Position numbers and translations under genes: made by a program. This document shows, one piece after another, positions 35,885-39,851 of a stretch of 39,851 bases of DNA (within the stretch, counting starts at the first letter, position 1; every line of letters starts with the position of its first letter). The stretch comes from Gammaproteobacteria bacterium. GTDB taxonomy: Bacteria; Pseudomonadota; Gammaproteobacteria; Steroidobacterales; Steroidobacteraceae. The DNA is taken from assembly GCA_030038755.1 (NCBI GenBank), contig JASHSK010000337.1, forward strand, positions 1 through 39,851, given 5' to 3'. Below the pieces are notes generated by a model. The model had not been told where the DNA came from. It saw only the letters and a program-made list of their open reading frames with translations, and did not search any database.

Positions 35885-37297
35885 ATGGAGCGGCTGATCA
35901 GCACCGGCACGGCCCGCGAGGATTCGGGCGGTGCCGTCGCCCTGTGGTTGACGACCCAGGAGCGGTGCGGCGAGCTGCTGCAGTCGCTACCCGAAGCGCA
36001 GCAGCGCTGGGCGCTCGCGCAGGAGTACACCGGTGAACGGCACCGCCTGCTGCTGCTGCCGGCCAGCGACGGCAACCTCGCCGGGGCCATCTGGGGCCTC
36101 GGGGCGCAGCACGGCTCGCCGCGAGTCTGCGCCTCCGATGCCGCGCCGCTGGCCGAGCGGCTGCCGGCGGCTACCTTCCGGCTGGCTACGCCGCTTCCGC
36201 CGGACGAGGCGACGCAGTTCGTGCTCGGATGGCTGTCGGGCACCTACCGCTTCGATCGGCTGCGCGGCAACGCAGCACACTCCAATGCGCTCATCAATGC
36301 GCTCATCGCGCCTGCCGGAGCGGACCTGCGCTATGCCCAGGCGGCCGCCGCGGCCATGGCGCTGGCGCGTGACCTGATCAACGCGCCGGCCAACGAGCTG
36401 GGGCCCGGGGAGCTCGAGGCCGCCGCGCACGCGCTGATAGGCCGCTACCCCGGCGAGATACGCGTGACGCGCGATGCGGCCCTGACACGCGAGTACCCGC
36501 TGATCAGCGCGGTGGGTGCGGGCAGCGCGCGCGCCCCGCGGCTCATCGACTGTCGCTGGCCGCGCCCGCACGCCCCGCGGGTCACGCTGGTGGGCAAGGG
36601 TGTGTGCTTCGACAGTGGGGGTCTGGACCTGAAACCCTCGGCGGCGATGCTGCTGATGAAGAAGGACATGGGCGGAGCGGCGTGCGCGCTGGCGCTCGCG
36701 CAGCTGCTGCTGCAGCTGGAGGCCCCCGTGCAGCTGCGGCTGCTGATCCCGGCCGTGGAGAACAGCATCAGCGGCACCGCCTATCGTCCCGGGGACGTGT
36801 GGCGCTCGCGCAAGGGATTGACCGTGGAGATCGGCAATACGGACGCGGAGGGGCGGTTGGTGCTGGCGGATGCCCTGTGCGATGCCGACACCGAGCAGCC
36901 CGAGCTGCTGATCGATCTGGCCACGCTGACCGGAGCGGCGCGCACCGCACTCGGGCCGGAGCTGCCGGCGGCGTTCAGTCCCGACGAGTCGCTGCTCGGC
37001 GAGCTCGTCGGGCTCGGCCGAGAACACGACGATCCGGTCTGGCCGCTGCCCCTGTGGCGACCCTACGAGGAGGAGCTCACCAGCCGCATCGCCGATGTCT
37101 CGAACGTGTCGGCTGCGCCGTTCGCCGGGGCGATCATCGCGGCTCTGTTTCTGCAGAAATTCGTCAGCGCGGAGCGGCGCTGGTTGCACCTGGACCTCTA
37201 CGCGTGGAATGCCAGGGAGCGCCCCGGGCGCCCGCAGGGTGCCGAGGCACAGTGCGTGCGTGTGCTCTATCAGCTCATCCGCCGCCTCCACGGTTAG
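35885..37297 (+). CDS. Leucyl aminopeptidase, M17 family
   Basis: A 470-residue metallopeptidase that removes N-terminal residues, often leucine, from peptides in the cytoplasm. The C-terminal catalytic domain holds GKGVCFDSGGLDLKPS (about 237-252), KKDMGGAACALALAQLLLQL, the M17 signature NTDAEGRLVLADAL (NTDAEGRL at 318-325) and PFAGAIIAALFLQKFV. Metal ligands (Lys, Asp, Asp, Asp, Glu) are present. The N-terminal domain is short compared with E. coli PepA (503 residues). I start at ATG 35885; no strong ribosome site precedes it. The gene is divergent from the leader and ilvC, so the roughly 110-bp spacer carries control of both directions. Confidence 0.94.
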   Translation: MERLISTGTAREDSGGAVALWLTTQERCGELLQSLPEAQQRWALAQEYTGERHRLLLLPASDGNLAGAIWGLGAQHGSPRVCASDAAPLAERLPAATFRLATPLPPDEATQFVLGWLSGTYRFDRLRGNAAHSNALINALIAPAGADLRYAQAAAAAMALARDLINAPANELGPGELEAAAHALIGRYPGEIRVTRDAALTREYPLISAVGAGSARAPRLIDCRWPRPHAPRVTLVGKGVCFDSGGLDLKPSAAMLLMKKDMGGAACALALAQLLLQLEAPVQLRLLIPAVENSISGTAYRPGDVWRSRKGLTVEIGNTDAEGRLVLADALCDADTEQPELLIDLATLTGAARTALGPELPAAFSPDESLLGELVGLGREHDDPVWPLPLWRPYEEELTSRIADVSNVSAAPFAGAIIAALFLQKFVSAERRWLHLDLYAWNARERPGRPQGAEAQCVRVLYQLIRRLHG

Positions 37298-37474
37298 CGC
37301 GGCTGCACCTCGAGTGCGCACGAGCGAACCTGCGCAGCGGACGAGGCCGCTGGCCAGCCGCTTCATCGCGCGCGACGCCTTCACGGCCGCCCGCCACTTC
37401 GCTACAGTGCGGCTTGCCTGTCGAGCGGCGGCACTGCCGCCGTCGACACTTCAGTGGTGAAAGGTCCGTCCAGC

Positions 37475-39235
37475 ATGAGCAACCGCCGCAGCCCACGCAC
37501 ACGCACCGTCACGCGCGCCGCTCGCGGTGCTTCGCGCGCCGCTCGTCCGGCCGTGCACGCCGCCGCGGTGGTGGATCCGCGCGCGCACTCGCGCCTGGTG
37601 GTCGATGGCCTGAAGCAGGCGCCCTCGCGCGCGATGCTGCGCGCGGTCGGCTTTGGTGACCAGGACTTCGACAAGCCGCAGGTGGGGATCGTGTCCACCT
37701 GGGCCGATCTCACCCCATGCAACATGCATATCGAAGAGCTGGCGCGCGAGGCCGCCGGCGGCGCCGATACGGCCGGCGGCAAGAGCGTGACGTTTCACAC
37801 CATCACGGTGTCCGATGGCATCTCCATGGGAACGCCCGGCATGCGCTACTCGCTGGTGTCGCGCGAGGTCATCGCCGACTCGATCGAGGCGGTCGCGGGT
37901 GCGGAGGGGTTCGATGGTCTGGTGGCGATCGGCGGCTGTGACAAGAACATGCCCGGCTGCGCGATGGCGCTTGCGCGCTTGAATCGCCCGGCGGTATTCG
38001 TCTACGGCGGCACCATCCGACCCGGCGCGCAGCGGCGTGACATCATCTCGGTGTTCGAGGCCGTGGGTGCACGGGCTGCAGGCAGGATCGACGATCAGCA
38101 GCTCCTGGAGGTCGAGCGCACCGCCATCCCGGGACCCGGTAGCTGCGGGGGCATGTACACGGCCAACACCATGGCTTCGGCGATCGAAGCCCTGGGTCTG
38201 TCGCTCCCGGGCAGCTCGGCGCAGGATGCGGTGGGCGCGGCCAAGCGCGAAGACTGCCGCCGCGCGGGCGCGGCCGTCATGGCGCTGCTGCGCGAGGGCA
38301 TCCGGCCGCGCGACATCCTGACGCGCCGCGCGTTCGAGAATGCCATCACCGTGGTGATCGCGCTCGGTGGCTCGACCAACGCGGTCCTGCACCTGCTCGC
38401 GATCGCGCGCGCCGCGCGCGTGCGCCTGGCGCTCGATGACTTCACGCGCGTGGGCCGGCGGGTGCCGGTGCTCGCCGATCTGAAGCCGAGCGGCGCGTAC
38501 CTGATGTCCGAACTCGTGGCGATCGGCGGGATCCAACCACTCATGCGGCGTCTGCTGTCCGCCGGCCTGCTGCATGGGGACTGTCTGACGGTCACCGGGC
38601 GCACGCTGGCGCAGAATCTGGAGGACGTCGAGGATTACCCGCAGGACCAACGGATCATCCGGCCCATGTCCGAGCCCATCAAGCGGGACAGCCACCTGGT
38701 GGTGCTGTACGGGAACGTCGCGCCCGAGGGCGCGGTCGCCAAGATCACCGGGCAGGAGGGTGTGTCGTTCACCGGTCGGGCACGTGTGTTCGAGGGAGAG
38801 GAGGCGGCGACGGCCGCGATTCTTGCGGATCGGGTGCGCCCCGGCGAGGTCGTCGTGATCCGACACGAGGGGCCGCGCGGCGGACCCGGCATGCGCGAGA
38901 TGCTCAGCCCCACCAGCGCGATCACCGGGCGGGGACTCGGCGGGCGGGTGGCGCTGATCACCGACGGGCGCTTCTCGGGCGGCAGCCACGGCTTCGTCGT
39001 CGGACATATTGCACCAGAAGCGGCCGTGGGCGGACCGATCGTGCTGCTGCGCAACGGCGATCGCATCACGATCGATGCGGTCCGCCGGCGCATCGACGTG
39101 GATTTATCGGCCGCGGAGCTGCGCCGCCGGCACCAGGCCTGGAAGCCGCGCCGCCCATTTGCGGAGCACGGACTGCTGGCCAAGTACGCCCGTATGGTCA
39201 GCAGCGCCTCGGAAGGGGCGGTGACGGACCTATAG
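37475..39235 (+). CDS. ilvD: Dihydroxy-acid dehydratase
   Basis: A 586-residue Fe-S dehydratase, third step of valine and isoleucine synthesis. Cluster Cys: C82 in TPCNMH, C155 and C162 in [11 protein letters not shown]224 in [14 protein letters not shown]. The C-terminus has [21 protein letters not shown]. The form [19 protein letters not shown] with [11 protein letters not shown] belongs to the shorter subgroup also found in fungi and actinobacteria rather than to the long E. coli form. The first 35 residues are an Arg-rich tail of unclear purpose. I use ATG 37475; the GTG at 37454 would add seven residues. It is 177 bp after the aminopeptidase. Confidence 0.95.
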   Translation: MSNRRSPRTRTVTRAARGASRAARPAVHAAAVVDPRAHSRLVVDGLKQAPSRAMLRAVGFGDQDFDKPQVGIVSTWADLTPCNMHIEELAREAAGGADTAGGKSVTFHTITVSDGISMGTPGMRYSLVSREVIADSIEAVAGAEGFDGLVAIGGCDKNMPGCAMALARLNRPAVFVYGGTIRPGAQRRDIISVFEAVGARAAGRIDDQQLLEVERTAIPGPGSCGGMYTANTMASAIEALGLSLPGSSAQDAVGAAKREDCRRAGAAVMALLREGIRPRDILTRRAFENAITVVIALGGSTNAVLHLLAIARAARVRLALDDFTRVGRRVPVLADLKPSGAYLMSELVAIGGIQPLMRRLLSAGLLHGDCLTVTGRTLAQNLEDVEDYPQDQRIIRPMSEPIKRDSHLVVLYGNVAPEGAVAKITGQEGVSFTGRARVFEGEEAATAAILADRVRPGEVVVIRHEGPRGGPGMREMLSPTSAITGRGLGGRVALITDGRFSGGSHGFVVGHIAPEAAVGGPIVLLRNGDRITIDAVRRRIDVDLSAAELRRRHQAWKPRRPFAEHGLLAKYARMVSSASEGAVTDL

Positions 39236-39649
39236 CCGCGGCCGCGTCAGCGCCGTCCGATGTCGGCCGTGTGATGTTAAGGAAGACGCATGAGTGTCAA
39301 CGGTTGTAACGGTTGCGATGAGCAGTTAAAGTTGCTTGGCCTGAGTCGATCCGCACACGTTTGGCTGTTTCAGTGACGGCGGGGGCCGAGGATGTCCAGT
39401 GTAAGGAGCAGGGCGGCTCCTTAATCGGCAAGCCGATCGACCGGGTAACGCAGGGGACCGGACGCGATGGGCTCACGGGCCACTTGAGTGGAGGCCTGGA
39501 GCGGCGAAGCAGACATGAAGACGATCTTGGGGGAAAAATCAAGTGTCACGAACGACATGCCCTGCGGGTATGGCGGCTGCCGTCTGCACCTGATTCACCA
39601 CTGAAGACCGAGAACCCGACAACCACACGGACCACCACGCAGCGAAACT
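39236..39649 (+). other. 414-bp gene-free region upstream of tonB with several small hairpins
   Basis: No convincing ORF is present. A weak promoter candidate is TTGTAA (39304-39309) with TAAAGT (39327-39332) at 17-bp spacing. Between it and tonB lie perfect short inverted repeats: TAAGGAGC/GCTCCTTA (39402-39423, loop 6), ATCGGC/GCCGAT (39424-39437, loop 2) and CCACT/AGTGG (39481-39492). A direct repeat AACGGTTG occurs at 39299-39306 and again at 39309-39316. If transcribed from that promoter, the tonB leader would be about 310 nt and structured. I see no match to a known riboswitch core. Confidence 0.4.
39402..39437 (+). promoter_or_regulatory. Two adjacent hairpins in the tonB upstream region
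   Basis: TAAGGAGC and GCTCCTTA form an 8-bp stem with a 6-base loop. It is followed without gap by ATCGGC and GCCGAT, a 6-bp stem with a 2-base loop. Neither is followed by a T-run, so they are not a rho-independent terminator. Role unknown. Confidence 0.4.
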
Positions 39650-39851
39650 ATGAGCGCTTACTACCCGGGCAATTCCTCAGGCCAGTCGTCCAGGCGGACG
39701 CTTATCTTCATCGCGATTCTCGCTTTTCACGCGTTGATCATCTACGCGTTCGCCACCGGCCTGGTCAGTAGCGGCAAGGCCCTGATTCAGACCATTCTGC
39801 AGACCAATATCATCCAGACGCAGAAGGTGCAGGAACTGCCGCCGCCGCCGC
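39650..39851 (+). CDS. TonB-type energy transducer (N-terminal part, cut by window edge)
   Basis: The ATG at 39650 opens a frame to the window end (67 complete codons). The N-terminus is polar (MSAYYPGNSSGQSSRR), followed by one membrane helix (TLIFIAILAFHALIIYAFAT), a linker (LVSSGKALIQTILQTNIIQTQKVQE) and the beginning of a proline run (LPPPPP). The inner-membrane anchor with conserved His, followed by a Pro-rich periplasmic spacer, is the TonB layout. TonB passes proton-motive energy from ExbB/ExbD to outer-membrane receptors. The C-terminal domain is outside, so the call rests on the first 67 residues. It has a long upstream region of its own. Confidence 0.82.
   Translation, partial: MSAYYPGNSSGQSSRRTLIFIAILAFHALIIYAFATGLVSSGKALIQTILQTNIIQTQKVQELPPPP

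Noticed and set aside
39340-39500. Known riboswitch (cyclic di-GMP or cobalamin) upstream of tonB
   Set aside because: Short fragments look reminiscent, but the conserved cores of both classes are missing.

Overview
The window is GC-rich, densely coded DNA that looks like a chromosome of a gammaproteobacterium near the Xanthomonadales / Nevskiales / Steroidobacterales. This rests on a kinase-TPR gene, an initiator tRNA with CCA encoded, an ilvC-leuA-ilvE-leuCDB operon and a TonB gene. The lineage is inference, not a database result. No ribosomal RNA, CRISPR array, insertion sequence or integrase is visible.

Region 1 (1-3600): the 3' part of a membrane-anchored Ser/Thr kinase with TPR repeats, then a Phd/VapC-type toxin-antitoxin pair with a perfect 20-bp palindrome just before the antitoxin start. 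The pair lies between an intact initiator tRNA-fMet (minus strand) and a 19-bp near-perfect copy of that tRNA's 3' end. This is the geometry of a small tRNA-targeted insertion or its remnant.

Region 2 (3680-10000): single metabolic, envelope and signalling genes. They are an ABC permease-ATPase with an unusually degenerate nucleotide-binding domain, a family 2 glycosyltransferase, an aldo/keto reductase, a zinc-less MDR oxidoreductase and a degenerate EAL-domain protein.

Region 3 (10012-16606): a glucan-degrading cluster. A GH15 glucoamylase-like gene and a GH144 (glycoamylase-domain) gene overlap on the minus strand and diverge from a GH3 beta-glucosidase. GH3 overlaps by 4 nt a membrane protein with a bactofilin-like repeat domain. 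None of the three hydrolases has an evident signal peptide.

Region 4 (16727-28718): a one-strand, tightly overlapping type IV secretion locus: an SSB-like protein, then virB2-B3-B4-B5-B6-B7-B8-B9-B10-B11, a small coiled-coil/TM protein, a TraD/VirD4-type coupling ATPase and a ComF-like phosphoribosyltransferase. virB7 is a 52-residue lipoprotein ORF. No relaxase, VirB1 or integrase is present. The combination of SSB, a complete channel, a coupling protein and a PRTase without a relaxase is the most unusual system here.

Region 5 (28827-39235): branched-chain amino acid synthesis. The minus-strand operon ilvC-leuA-ilvE-leuC-leuD-leuB is preceded by a sigma70-like promoter, a 27-codon leucine-rich leader peptide, a possible antiterminator and a rho-independent terminator, a classic attenuation arrangement. 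Divergent on the plus strand are an M17 leucyl aminopeptidase and ilvD. Acetolactate synthase genes are not in the window.

Region 6 (39236-39851): a 414-bp gene-free stretch with several small hairpins, then the start of a tonB-type gene cut by the window edge.
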